NCBI GenBank assembly: GCA_022059125.1
Contig: JAEUWY010000006.1
Location: 3,224,001 to 3,288,000 of the forward strand
Length of the DNA stretch: 64,000 nt
Reading direction: 5' to 3'
Origin: Corynespora cassiicola
Taxonomy: Eukaryota > Ascomycota > Dothideomycetes > Pleosporales > Corynesporascaceae
Shown: in pieces, positions 10,549 through 20,068 of the stretch
Layout: each line of letters opens with the position of its first letter
Position numbering within the stretch: the stretch's first letter is position 1
The notes under the pieces: generated by a model
Databases searched by the model: none
What the model saw: only the letters and a program-made list of their open reading frames with translations
Told to the model about the DNA's origin: nothing
Program-made: the position numbers and the translations under genes

Positions 10549-11626
10549 TATTTTCTTGTTGTCAATAGTACCCCACAGTTGGGAATGCTTGTTTCTTGGT
10601 AGGTTAAAAAGGATATCCGTCCTACTAGAGAATTACTGTTTTATCAGTAAGCAACATAGGCTGTACAGTTGACAAGTGGTCGAGACCGCGAGACCCTCAG
10701 ACTGATGATCCGTCGATCATCAGTCCGCATAAGTTTATAATGGGACGCGTGTCCACGATGGTAACGGAACTGTGAACTTAATAACCGACAAGTGCCAGCA
10801 GGTCAGCAGAAAACAGGGCCGATAATATCCATTTTACCCTTGATACTGATCGTGTATGGAAATAGGGGTCCATGCTAAGAATTGAGTCTCGGACCGTTTG
10901 CGGAATTTTACCGGGACTTCCACGCAACAACGTTTTGGTGGTGACGCGACCCTAAAGCAGCCATGACTCGACGCGGTGCCTGAAACAGATACCAATCACA
11001 CCATGAGCCCGGTCCGAATACACTAGTGTCGGAAAGGGACTCGCGACAATTTTGAGCGAAAGTGGATATCGAGATTGATGGCGTAGTCTGGAAAGATGGA
11101 AATCGAGTGTCGATCTCATGTGCACGTACATCTATGCATTGACCACCACTCACCGCACCACTTGGTCAGCACAAGCCGCTTTATCGGCGGCACTGATGGG
11201 AATTTACTATTCTCAAAGCGAAGCGAAAAAAACCGCAGGAGAAATATCGCGCAAGATATCGTATCCAGATGGCAGAAGACGTATTAGCGATCGCTTCTAC
11301 CAGCATCCAAGACCCGGCGTGCAAAGCTACGAAAGCTACCATGCACTGTGCAAGGTATTCAGTATTAAATTTGCCACCCTCAGTCTAGAGCTTGAAATTC
11401 TTCTATTACTATTACTATTGATATGTATGTATATCTACGCAAAAGGGTTCCCGATCTCATGATTGACAGTTAGACCTTATCATGATATAGTCAGATCATT
11501 CCTCTAGAACACCAAAAGCGGTGTATGCAAAACTGTGTCACGAACACCTATTGAGTTGATGACAGCGTGAAAATTCTCCTCAGGCATTGAACTTCATGGA
11601 TGAGTCCGATGCAGCTAGTTTGGTCC
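10549..11626. other. Upstream region of the deacetylase, no gene seen
   Basis: This kilobase separates the deacetylase start from the 3' end of the dehydrogenase gene. Frames are short and unconvincing; the longest (about 11.1-11.46 kb, plus strand) ends in a low-complexity Leu run. One strong perfect inverted repeat is present (10700-10725, listed separately). Confidence 0.45.
10700..10725. repeat. Perfect 11-bp inverted repeat with 4-nt spacer
   Basis: GACTGATGATC and GATCATCAGTC are exact reverse complements separated by CGTC, about 150 nt upstream of the chitin deacetylase ATG. The size and position suit either a binding site for a dimeric regulator or a cruciform; the sequence alone does not decide. 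Confidence 0.7.
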
Positions 11627-12947
11627 TTAGCGCTGCCACACGTCGATCTTGACACCATCTAGAGTTTCCAAAATTCCATAGTCAAGCCCTGGTTGTTTGA
11701 CAGCTACAACAATTGCGTCAAATGTTTCTAAGATTTCTTGAGTCCAGTGTCTCTCTTCGAGTCTTGATACTTCTGGAACGGCAACTTGTTCCACCAGAGG
11801 ATCGCAGTACATCAGGTCCACTTTGCCAGATTGGTGCATCCGATTAAGTAACTGAATACCAGGCGAGTGGGTCAGATTTGACTGGCCTGATTTGAATCCT
11901 AATCCAACCACGAGTAGGCGTGGTCGACGATGAGTGGGTCCTTCGAGCTCGTTTCTTTCCTTCAGTAAATAGGCGAGGAGCTGGTCTGCTATTTGTGAGG
12001 GCCGTGTAGCCATCTTTTCGTGCGCTTGCTGTAAAAGCGGTAGATTACATGTCGACATAAAATAAACCGGATTTAGAGGTATACAATGGCCACCAATACC
12101 CAAGGATGGAAATATTGGTAGGTAGCCAAATGGTTTGCTGGCAGAAGTCCCTGCTACTTCGAAAGGATCGATGCCAAATGGAGCGCAAGCGTCGGCCATT
12201 TCGTTCGCGTATGCAATAGCTATAGTTCTTTGGCAGTTTTCATATAGTTTTGCCATCTCTGCTACCTCAGGCTTGCTGACAGGGACTACCGTATCGAAGA
12301 CCTTTTCGTATAGTCGGGTGATTGCATTGAGCGATCCAGGAACAATATCATCTAGTCCGGAAACGACCTTGGGGATGGATCGAGCTGGAGGTGAGATTCT
12401 TCCTGGATCAATTCTCTGTCCGGAAAGTCAGATATACATCTGGGTGCTGATTTCAAAGTATGTGGCTATGAATCCATACCTCTGGCGACATCCCTGCAAA
12501 AAGACCCCGATACTTGGCAAGCTTTTCGAGAAGCTTCCGCGTGGTCCCGACAGCAACCGTACTCTCTATCACCACAATGGAGCCTCGGCGCGAATAGCGC
12601 TCCACGAGAGCCATCGCACTCGTTATATGAGTGAGATCGATTTCGCCATCGGAATTTAACACTGTTGGCACAGAAATCAGAAAATGCGACGCAGCCCTTA
12701 AATCTTCAGCGTTATTCGAATATGCCACCTGGCCTGGTTGTCTGTTTTCCAAACGCAGCTGTTTTACGCGGAGACTCGAGACATCATAGCCTATGATTTT
12801 GAAAGACGAAGAAAACACCTCTACCAGATGCTTGCCAACATAACCTACTCCAATGACAGCGATAGTTGGAGTATCTCCTGTATCTTTCAACCCTTGGGTC
12901 GATACTGGTGTTGGTAGTTCTTTGCGAATAGATATAGAAGGAGCCAT
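11627..12947 (-). CDS. Nucleotide-sugar 6-dehydrogenase, UDP-HexNAc type
   Basis: Exon 1 is 12947-12480 and exon 2 is 12415-11627; a 64-nt phase-0 intron falls inside MSPE/RIDPGR. The protein has 418 residues. An N-terminal Rossmann fold carries GVGYVG (33-38). The substrate region has AKLYEN (about 211-216) and KPFGYLP (about 250-256). The catalytic cysteine is in GIGGHCIPLNP (Cys about 267). MSPERIDPGR and KPFGxxP are typical of the bacterial WbpA/WecC/TviB branch that oxidises UDP-GlcNAc or UDP-ManNAc, rather than ordinary eukaryotic UDP-glucose dehydrogenase. The expected product is a UDP-N-acetylhexosaminuronate. The start is the first ATG; the frame extends upstream only through a TTG. 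It is divergent from the GT2 gene, with 461 bp between starts. Family certain; exact sugar inferred. Confidence 0.85.
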
Positions 12948-13408
12948 ATCGGTGGATGAAATGTTTGAAGACCGACGAGCAAGCGATGCATAGATCAAAT
13001 GAGTTTCTTCAAATATGAAGTCAGGTTACATTAAGAAGAAGTGTGACTATTAATGTGAGTCGGATCTTTTCTTGGCTGGACTCCCTCGAAAAAGCTGAGC
13101 ATTCGAATCAGGGCGGTCACGGTGTCGCACTAGTATGCATGTTCGGTCATATTTCCAACGGCTTTATTTCGCGACCGGAACGGATTTCGGCCGTATCGTA
13201 TAACCAGCGACGATCACAGACTCCTATTCTCGGTAGCAGAAGAAAGAGACCCACTTAGGCACGAATTGCAAACAATTACGGATACATGAAAGCCTAGTCT
13301 AGACTATAGTTCTCAGCTATTGCTTAGCGGGGTGGCTGTCACAAAGAATGATATAATCCCGTTTTTTGCGCAACTAATTGCGCAGCAAACTTTGATTTCA
13401 ACGACATC
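12948..13408. promoter_or_regulatory. Shared divergent promoter of dehydrogenase and GT2
   Basis: The starts of the nucleotide-sugar dehydrogenase (minus) and the chitin-synthase-like GT2 (plus) are 461 bp apart with no gene between them. This geometry would allow co-regulation of precursor supply and polymerisation. No specific operator was recognised. Confidence 0.5.
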
Positions 13409-15249
13409 ATGGAAATGGCCATGGAAACTACACCTGGCAGCCTCATTGCTAATGGCTACAAGAATATTCCTGCAACTCTCAGAAAGAGAACCTTGTCCTT
13501 CTCGTCTCGAAAGCTGCGGTCAACGATCGAGCATCTTCCTACAGTGAATGCACAGCGATTAAAGTGGGAGAAACATGTGTTCCTTTTTTTCTTCTTTACG
13601 ATAAAGTTAGTATAATCATCCCTTGGTAGCCTTGAAGTGTGCAGTAGCTGATTCGAAATTCATAGCCTCACCTTGGCGTATATGTCTACCAAGTTCTCCA
13701 AATATTATTGGATACTCTTACCAATCACTATACTCCGACCGCTCATCGACTGTACTGAGATTTTCCTGGTCGTTGTATTTTATATAATTCGTCGGGCGAA
13801 CCCACGAGTCCCGAAAATTCCAGAGAAACTGGAGAACCTCGTTTACCTTCTTCCTTGCTACAACGAGTCATACGGAGAGTTGATGAACTCTTTGAATTCA
13901 CTGGCTGACCAAAAACATCTTGATGGCAATAGGAAGGCAGTCGTCATCGTTTGCGATGGCCGATGCAAGGGGAAAGGCATGACTAAAACGACAGCCGAAC
14001 ATCTCACTGAGGATATTATCGAATCTCCGTCTAGCATCAAGATGCGATCGGCTTACACTGCTTGGGATGACACACAGATGAATGCTGAGGTTGTTACGGG
14101 AGAGTTCAAGGGTCTGAAAGTGTTTTGCATCATCAAAGAAGAAAACCGAGGAAAAAGAGATGGTATCATCCTCGCTCGATCGTTTCTGCACAAGTTCAAC
14201 CTTCGCGACACGATAGAATCCCCCGGAATCATCTCATCGGACCTGTTCCAGAAATGGAGCAAATTCCTCATCGATAACTCGATGCTCTCCGTGGAATACG
14301 TCGTTGGTATGGATGCAGATACCAGATTTGACGAAGAGTGTGTCTTCAATCTGATGCAAACTGCGAGGGAGGGCGAGCAGGTCGTGGGAGTTTGTGGGTA
14401 CATCCTTGCTGACTTTTCATCTACGAGCCGGTTCTCCCTTCCTTATCTGTACCAGAACGCAGAGTACGCCATTGGTCAATACCGCCGTCGTTTGCGGCAG
14501 AATCTCACGACCAGGAAGGTGACTTGCCTTCCTGGTTGCTGTCAGATTCTTCGCGTTGTCGAGAGCACTTGCGGAGACGAAGTTCTCAAGCGATTCGGCT
14601 ATTATCCAAGAGAAACGGACGGCCTCTTTCGAACTATTCGATCTATGATGAGCGAGGACAGAGATCATGTTTGTTTGGTTCTCGACGGAGATACAAGCGT
14701 GGAAACGCGCCAGTGTCTGACTGCTCGCGCTTATACCTCTGTGCCCCAAACATATCCTGTATTCCTCAGCCAACGCCGTCGATGGACTCTGGGCCCAATG
14801 ACTAGCGACAGCATGTTGGCTATTCGTAATACTTCTATCTGGCTGGAAAGGATAGCTGCGGCATCGGCTGTGATGAATTGGAGTTTGAATCTCTCAATGT
14901 TCTTCGCAAAATTTATCCGTAAGTCTCATCAAGTTTTTGGTAAAGAACGGTAGCTGATCTCAGAATTTTAGGGGAGGATTTCGATCGCAGAACCCGGCAT
15001 ATTTTCTTCGTGCTCGTTTTGATTCGCCAACTTTGGGATTTCTCCATTGTTTTCATCTCCCCTCGAAGCTTCATCGAAGCGGTTCAGTTTATCATCGGCG
15101 CATTCATGTGCGTTATGTTTGGGCCGATGATAGGATTTACGGTTCAAATGTACTCGCTATACAAGTTGAACGACTTTAGATGGGGAAAGACGCGGGTGGT
15201 AGTCAGTGAGGATCAGGTCAGGAGTAAACCTAACCATGCGCGTTCATAA
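13409..15249 (+). CDS. Chitin-synthase-like family 2 glycosyltransferase
   Basis: Exons 13409-13605, 13666-14918 and 14972-15249 (introns 60 and 53 nt) encode 575 residues. Exon 1 adds a cytosolic N-terminus and the first half of a membrane helix (HVFLFFFFTI) that continues across the splice. Motifs are LPCYNES (about 128-134), GKRDG (228-232), DADT (282-285, metal Asp), QNAEY (329-333), CLPGC (353-357), EDR (396-398, catalytic Asp) and QRRRW (435-439). Membrane helices and FRWGKTR close the protein. These are the processive chitin-synthase signatures, but the protein lacks the large N-terminal and myosin/cytochrome-b5 extensions of most fungal classes. It should polymerise a UDP-HexNAc donor at the plasma membrane. 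The neighbouring dehydrogenase and deacetylase suggest a modified GlcNAc polymer; chitin itself is the alternative. Confidence 0.83.
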
Positions 15250-15648
15250 GCCGCACCAACGATACAGGTTCTACCCTGCTGGTATCTGGCATTGATTTTT
15301 TTTTAAAATAAATCCCATAGATTATTTAATTAAACGACTCCCTTTAAGAAAAATCCTGGTTCACTTCCTAAGGATTCACGACTAGCCAATCCCTCATCAT
15401 TGAACATACGTAATTTCTCACTTCCTCAATTCATGAGCTGGAATGTCTTCGCTGAACATATGTGGCGTATCTATTCACCCAAGAATCACATTTATATTTC
15501 TCTTCAAGAGCGGCAAGATCTAAAAGAACGCTTTTGCTATTGTCCTAAAAACCGCAAAGCTGCTTCAAAACAGCACCCGAGGCATATCCCCATAACCGAA
15601 GAAACCACCAAATCGATATGACGGACCTCACTAAATCTCATCAAAAAG
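15250..15648. other. Spacer after the GT2 gene
   Basis: It begins with an AT-rich 3' region. A frame at about 15433-15621 (MSWNVFAEHMWRIYSPKNH...) has some protein-like composition and could be an upstream exon of the next gene, but no splice joining was settled. Confidence 0.35.
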
Positions 15649-16723
15649 ATGCTAAATTGTTTTCTATCGATTCTTGTAATAGGCCTGATCCCTGAAACAA
15701 GTCGATTGTATAACGTTATGATGTCTGGCTTCCTTTCTTTAGTTTTAGGAATGGTGCAGCTGGAGATTTTTCGCCTCATCTATCACCTCGTGATCCCTAT
15801 GGTAAACCAAGAAAGATCCATGAATGACGCCGCAAACAATCACTTGCCTCATGCATCGTTATGGCTGTCAATTTCGCCGCCAAGAGTCATAAAAGGTGGC
15901 AAAATTTGGTCACTACAAAGTATAAAACCACAAAATTTCATGAAATTCGCTTGATCAACACTAATATTTCTTCAAAGTTTTCGTTATCAAAATCTCCACA
16001 ACCGAAAAGCCTGGAACGTTCACGATGGAGAACAAGCAACAAGAGAAACAAGCAACAAGAGAAGCAAGATGTATTTGCTATCATTCATACACCTAGTCCG
16101 CACACTGTTTTGATGATTGTGCAAGCCGTTCAAGATTATCCGGGCTCTAAAATCAATATAGTGGTCAACTCTATGACTCCTGAATCAGGTTCTCACAAAA
16201 GCCGCTGTTCAAAGCTTGAGGCGCTTCTCAAGGATTACATGCAGTGCCAAGGCAGACAATCCTTTTTTCAAAAACGTGGTATATGCGATCCTTCCTCAGC
16301 ATCCTTTCGATTAACAAAACAAGATAACTTAAAACATACCATATTTCTTGTAGGTGGTTTATATCCAGAGACGCGTGGATACCCTGATGTTGGGAACAAC
16401 GTGGAGCAGCTTGAAAAAGATGTCGCGAAAGAAGGTAACATCACAGGAGGACTGAATACTGTTTCAAAGGATTCTATCGGAAATTTCCACGAAAAAAGGT
16501 CAAAGTACAACTTGAACGAATCAAATGTAACAAAGTAAGCCCACCGAACGTCACCGTGGTGGGATACAAAGACATCTTGGAGAAAATATCATACTTGTAC
16601 AAGCTCAATCGATTCTGGGCCCAGGAAACGAATAAGTCAGATGAGTATGTGGCATCAGAGTGGATTTCCGCCATTGCTGCTAGAGAGCCAAATCTGTTCA
16701 ACTGGATCAATGTAAATCCGTAA
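15649..16723 (+). CDS. Putative multi-exon gene of unknown function
   Basis: Several blocks look coding but I could not fix the 5' structure. A two-helix hydrophobic segment starts at 15649 (MLNCFLSILVIGLIPE...). A soluble block then runs to about 16278 (DVFAIIHTPSPHTVLMIVQAVQ). A 75-nt frame-preserving intron is likely at 16279-16353, ending in a pyrimidine-rich TTTCTTGTAG. The next block ends at 16434. Joining 16434 to 16470 across a 35-nt GT-AG segment restores a long frame (FYRKFPRKKVKVQLERIK ... LFNWINVNP) with a stop at 16721-16723. No family was recognised. The position beside the GT2 may mean a shared role. A decayed gene with a frameshift instead of the 35-nt intron is the main alternative. 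Confidence 0.35.
16032..16063. repeat. Two tandem copies of a 16-bp unit
   Basis: ACAAGCAACAAGAGAA occurs twice without a gap, inside the putative gene at 15.65-16.72 kb. It encodes a Lys/Gln-rich stretch in the likely frame. Confidence 0.7.
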
Positions 16724-17289
16724 GAGGGAATAAAGGACCGGAATAGGACTTTGACAGTCGATGAAATGACCACGTGTTGCCTCCCACCCACTTTTTGGAT
16801 GGACAATAATGGCAAAATTTTAGGATTTAATTGATTTGTGATGTAACACCCAAGAATATGATGAGGTGTGTGGCCAGTTGGAGGATATTTAGACAGAGGT
16901 TTGATTGGCCAAGATATGCTTTGTTTCAGAAAGTCTGACTCATTCAGCTGGAACTACCACCCAGACATATGGTGAACAATGAATTAAGCATATCCATTGC
17001 AGGCTGAACAGGAAATAGTGCTAACAACATCATTATATGATCCAAAGTACTGTAGAATGGGTATAATGATACAGGCTCAGGCCCGCTATATCATTATGCT
17101 TTAACGTGACTGTTCGACAGGTTGATGTAGGCCCAGTCATCCAGTATTTCAAGCACGCTGAACATCATTGCACCCTTGAAATCCATCAATCATGAAGAAA
17201 GCAACCTTTGTTTTTAACAACCCTTGTCCAAATTCTATTCATGAGCCGTCCAATCATACACCTCATCCAAGCATCTGCTCTCAACCCAA
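16724..17289. other. Intergenic, convergent 3' regions
   Basis: No coding or structural feature was recognised between the end of the unknown gene and the end of the GCP4 gene. Confidence 0.45.
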
Positions 17290-19572
17290 TCACAGCAAAT
17301 CCTCAATCTCCTCTTCCTCATCCTCACCCCCCCAATCTAACTTCATCAACAACCGGTCCACCCCTCCAGCCTTGAATGGCTCATACTCGCCCTCTTCTCT
17401 GATCCCCGCACCAATCAGACTCGGCCCAGAAGAGCCCACGCGCTCCGAATCGAGCTCTCGCAGCCTCTCGACAAGCGTCTTCAGGTCGCTATCTAGACGC
17501 CTCCGAGCACGGTCCAGCTCCAAGCTGACATCCTTCTCTTCCTTTTTGTAGTTCCTCGTAAAGTCCTCGACGCCGTCATCCTCCTCCAAATCCAGGTTTT
17601 GCCGGATGGCCTGGAGACGCGTGATGTAGGCGACCAGTTCGTCCACATGAGTGCATAGTGACCGCACGGCCTGAGTGAAGGTCTGATCTGTAAGGAGTAG
17701 CGAGTAGGCGACTGAAGAGAGGAAGCGGCGATGGGCGAGCGAGAGGGCTTCGGGATCGTGCTGTTTCTTCTCTTGGGCGGTCGATTTGCGGAATTGGGAG
17801 ACTGGGCTCGGGGGTGTGGGGGTGCCGGGGCGGGTCACAGTTGGCTGCTGCTCCTGTACACCTGTGATCCATCGCAGAAAATGTTTGAATGATTCTTGCA
17901 CGACTTCGCCCAGGAAGTAGCCTTCGCTTTCTGAAAGGAAAAATATGGCGGCTGAACATGTAGCCCAGACCTTGCGCATCTCCCGGGTGCGTACATTCGT
18001 ACGTTGTCGGCGTCTGCGCAGGATATCCTTGCCGGCGGCTGAGTTACTGAACGCGTATCCTGGAGGCGGTGGATGATCTCTCCGAATGGAGCTATGTTTC
18101 CACAGTTGAGCGAGATGTAAATGTGCTCGACGAACACCCATCAGGTAGGAATTGATGGCGGTGTACACTTCGAGATCTGCCTTGTTCATGAATAGGTCGA
18201 GGGGTGAGCGGATGTCCATTGTAAGCTGTGTGGGTGCCGACAGCAGTACATCATCGAAAGAAACTTTGGCAAGACGGGGCAACAGCGAGGACGATTCTTT
18301 TGCACGACCGGGGGTTCCAGGCCGATGGCTTGATGAGCTGTTAACACTGAGATGAAGTAGATCAGTAGCGAGGTCAAGGATATCATCCGTGTGGTCGTCT
18401 TCGCCACCCAGGGTTGACAGCACGGAGAATGCCCGAGACAGGGTATGATTGATCTCCGCCTCCTTCAAGAGTATTCCTTGAATGCCCTGGTGGGCTTTAC
18501 TCTGAGGCGGTGCACGATGCCGAGAGTGTAGCCTGTCGTCGGCCTCTGCAATCAGAGTCATGGCAAACTCGCCCCGACCTAAGAGGAAAAATTGGTGGAG
18601 CACAGTAAGGATTTCTATGATCTTCTCGCGCGGCAGGAGATTTTGCAAGAGGTTGCGTGACAAGGACAATCGAATATTAGCCACCGCCTCCGACAGCTTG
18701 GCCGAAGAGATGGGAGCCGTGACTCCCGCTAGGTGCTCCACGTGCACAGGCAATAATTCGAGCTCAGACAAAGCGGATGTTGAGCTGGCCAAAGCCTTGG
18801 ATGAAGATGGTAGTGTGCGTATCTGATTGAGAGACTTGCCAATGAATAGGATGGATGAAGCTGTCTGGCGGGTCACAAACTTGGGCAGCAGCTTGTGGTT
18901 GAGGGCGAAGGAGAGGTCTTCCTCGTCTTCCATGGAGACGAAAAAGTCGGATGAACCAAAGGCTGGGAGACGGCCATACAGAAGCCAGGTAGAGAGCTGG
19001 CGCAGCCATGAGGTTTCTGCGATGGTTCCCAAGTGAAGAGCGGCGCTCTCAATGTCGGGATATCCAGTCTGGGCTTCGGTGCGTAGCCGGTCTATGAGCT
19101 CAGCGCCAGAGGCTCCTTTGGGATGGCTGCCTTCGGCCTTCTTGGGTGCATCTGGTGACAGGATGAAGTTGCTCGTGTCCCACAGCCAGTCCATCAGTCT
19201 CGTCCATTCGGAAAACTCGCCGACGATGCCGGCCAGCGGCACAATGTTGTAGGCGCCCACCGTGGAAGCATCCTGCTTGAGAATGCGACGCTCCACATCT
19301 AGCACTTTCTGCTGGAAGTTTTCGAGATGGTGAGAAGTGATGGCGGTGGCGACGGCCCTGCAGATGGTGGAGGGATGGGCGGCTGCTATCCTGGCCACAT
19401 GGTCGCGTGTGCGGCGATGCAGACGCGACAGATGACCCAGGGACGACAACAGCTCGGCCTCGGGGGGCGAGAGCAGGGCTACCGGGCTGGAGGTCACGTG
19501 CGACGAGCCCGGACGGGCATCGAAGAGCGACGAGGGGTGCCCGGAGAGCGAGAGGAGGATTTCGTGGAGCAT
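17290..19572 (-). CDS. Gamma-tubulin complex component GCP4-like
   Basis: A single-exon gene of 760 residues. It starts MLHEILLSLSGHPSSLF, the hallmark N-terminus of GCP4. The GRIP1 region contains AAHPSTICRAVATAI, LVPLAGIVGEFSEWTRLMDWLW-like and GAELIDRLRTEAQTGYPDIE motifs. The C-terminal GRIP2 region includes FKHFLRWITGVQE, followed by long helices and an acidic Glu-rich tail (GGEDEEEEIEDLL). Spc97/Spc98-family proteins bind gamma-tubulin and build the ring that nucleates microtubules at spindle-pole bodies. It is longer than animal GCP4, partly through low-complexity inserts such as RPGTPTPPSPVS. It is divergent from the biotin synthase gene. Confidence 0.9.
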   Translation of the reverse strand: MLHEILLSLSGHPSSLFDARPGSSHVTSSPVALLSPPEAELLSSLGHLSRLHRRTRDHVARIAAAHPSTICRAVATAITSHHLENFQQKVLDVERRILKQDASTVGAYNIVPLAGIVGEFSEWTRLMDWLWDTSNFILSPDAPKKAEGSHPKGASGAELIDRLRTEAQTGYPDIESAALHLGTIAETSWLRQLSTWLLYGRLPAFGSSDFFVSMEDEEDLSFALNHKLLPKFVTRQTASSILFIGKSLNQIRTLPSSSKALASSTSALSELELLPVHVEHLAGVTAPISSAKLSEAVANIRLSLSRNLLQNLLPREKIIEILTVLHQFFLLGRGEFAMTLIAEADDRLHSRHRAPPQSKAHQGIQGILLKEAEINHTLSRAFSVLSTLGGEDDHTDDILDLATDLLHLSVNSSSSHRPGTPGRAKESSSLLPRLAKVSFDDVLLSAPTQLTMDIRSPLDLFMNKADLEVYTAINSYLMGVRRAHLHLAQLWKHSSIRRDHPPPPGYAFSNSAAGKDILRRRRQRTNVRTREMRKVWATCSAAIFFLSESEGYFLGEVVQESFKHFLRWITGVQEQQPTVTRPGTPTPPSPVSQFRKSTAQEKKQHDPEALSLAHRRFLSSVAYSLLLTDQTFTQAVRSLCTHVDELVAYITRLQAIRQNLDLEEDDGVEDFTRNYKKEEKDVSLELDRARRRLDSDLKTLVERLRELDSERVGSSGPSLIGAGIREEGEYEPFKAGGVDRLLMKLDWGGEDEEEEIEDLL

Positions 19573-20068
19573 GGGCGGGGGGAGGCGGACACGGGCGGCG
19601 GGCAGTCGGGTGGCGGCTGTTGGCGGCGGAGCGGGTGCTTTTGGGCGAAGACAATGACGACGCTCAGCAGCTCAAAACGACACATGGGGCTCGCGTCGCG
19701 CTGGACTCATGGTGTTGGGGCTCGCGAGGTTTACTGGAAACGCGTGGTCACGGGCCAGCGAGGCGACGAGGCGGTGCCGCCGTGCCTGGGGCCCTTCCGC
19801 TGATCTCGGCCGGCCCCCCACCACCTGGGCACCACCAACCAGCTCCGCCCACCACCACCCACCACCCCCCGACATCACATCGCCTAGCTGCTGCTATAGT
19901 GCGGGGCTGCCACGGCCAATGGCGGCCCCTCGATTAGACCCTGACGCCGACGGCTTCACACGGCGCCATGGAAGCTGTTGAGTGCCCGCAATTTAACCCA
20001 TCATATACGGCCGTGGACGACACCTGTGCCTGGCATCCTTCACCACTCCAGCAGCCCTCTCCCGCATC
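19573..20068. promoter_or_regulatory. Divergent promoter between GCP4 and bioB
   Basis: This 496-bp GC-rich region separates two divergent starts. A CCACC-rich tract at about 19.83-19.87 kb is the only obvious sequence bias. Frames across it are low-complexity shadows. Confidence 0.45.

Noticed and set aside
11118..11462. Plus-strand frame with a Leu-rich hydrophobic end near 11.4 kb
   Set aside because: The hydrophobic part is encoded by a simple TTA/CTA-type repeat; the rest has no motif.
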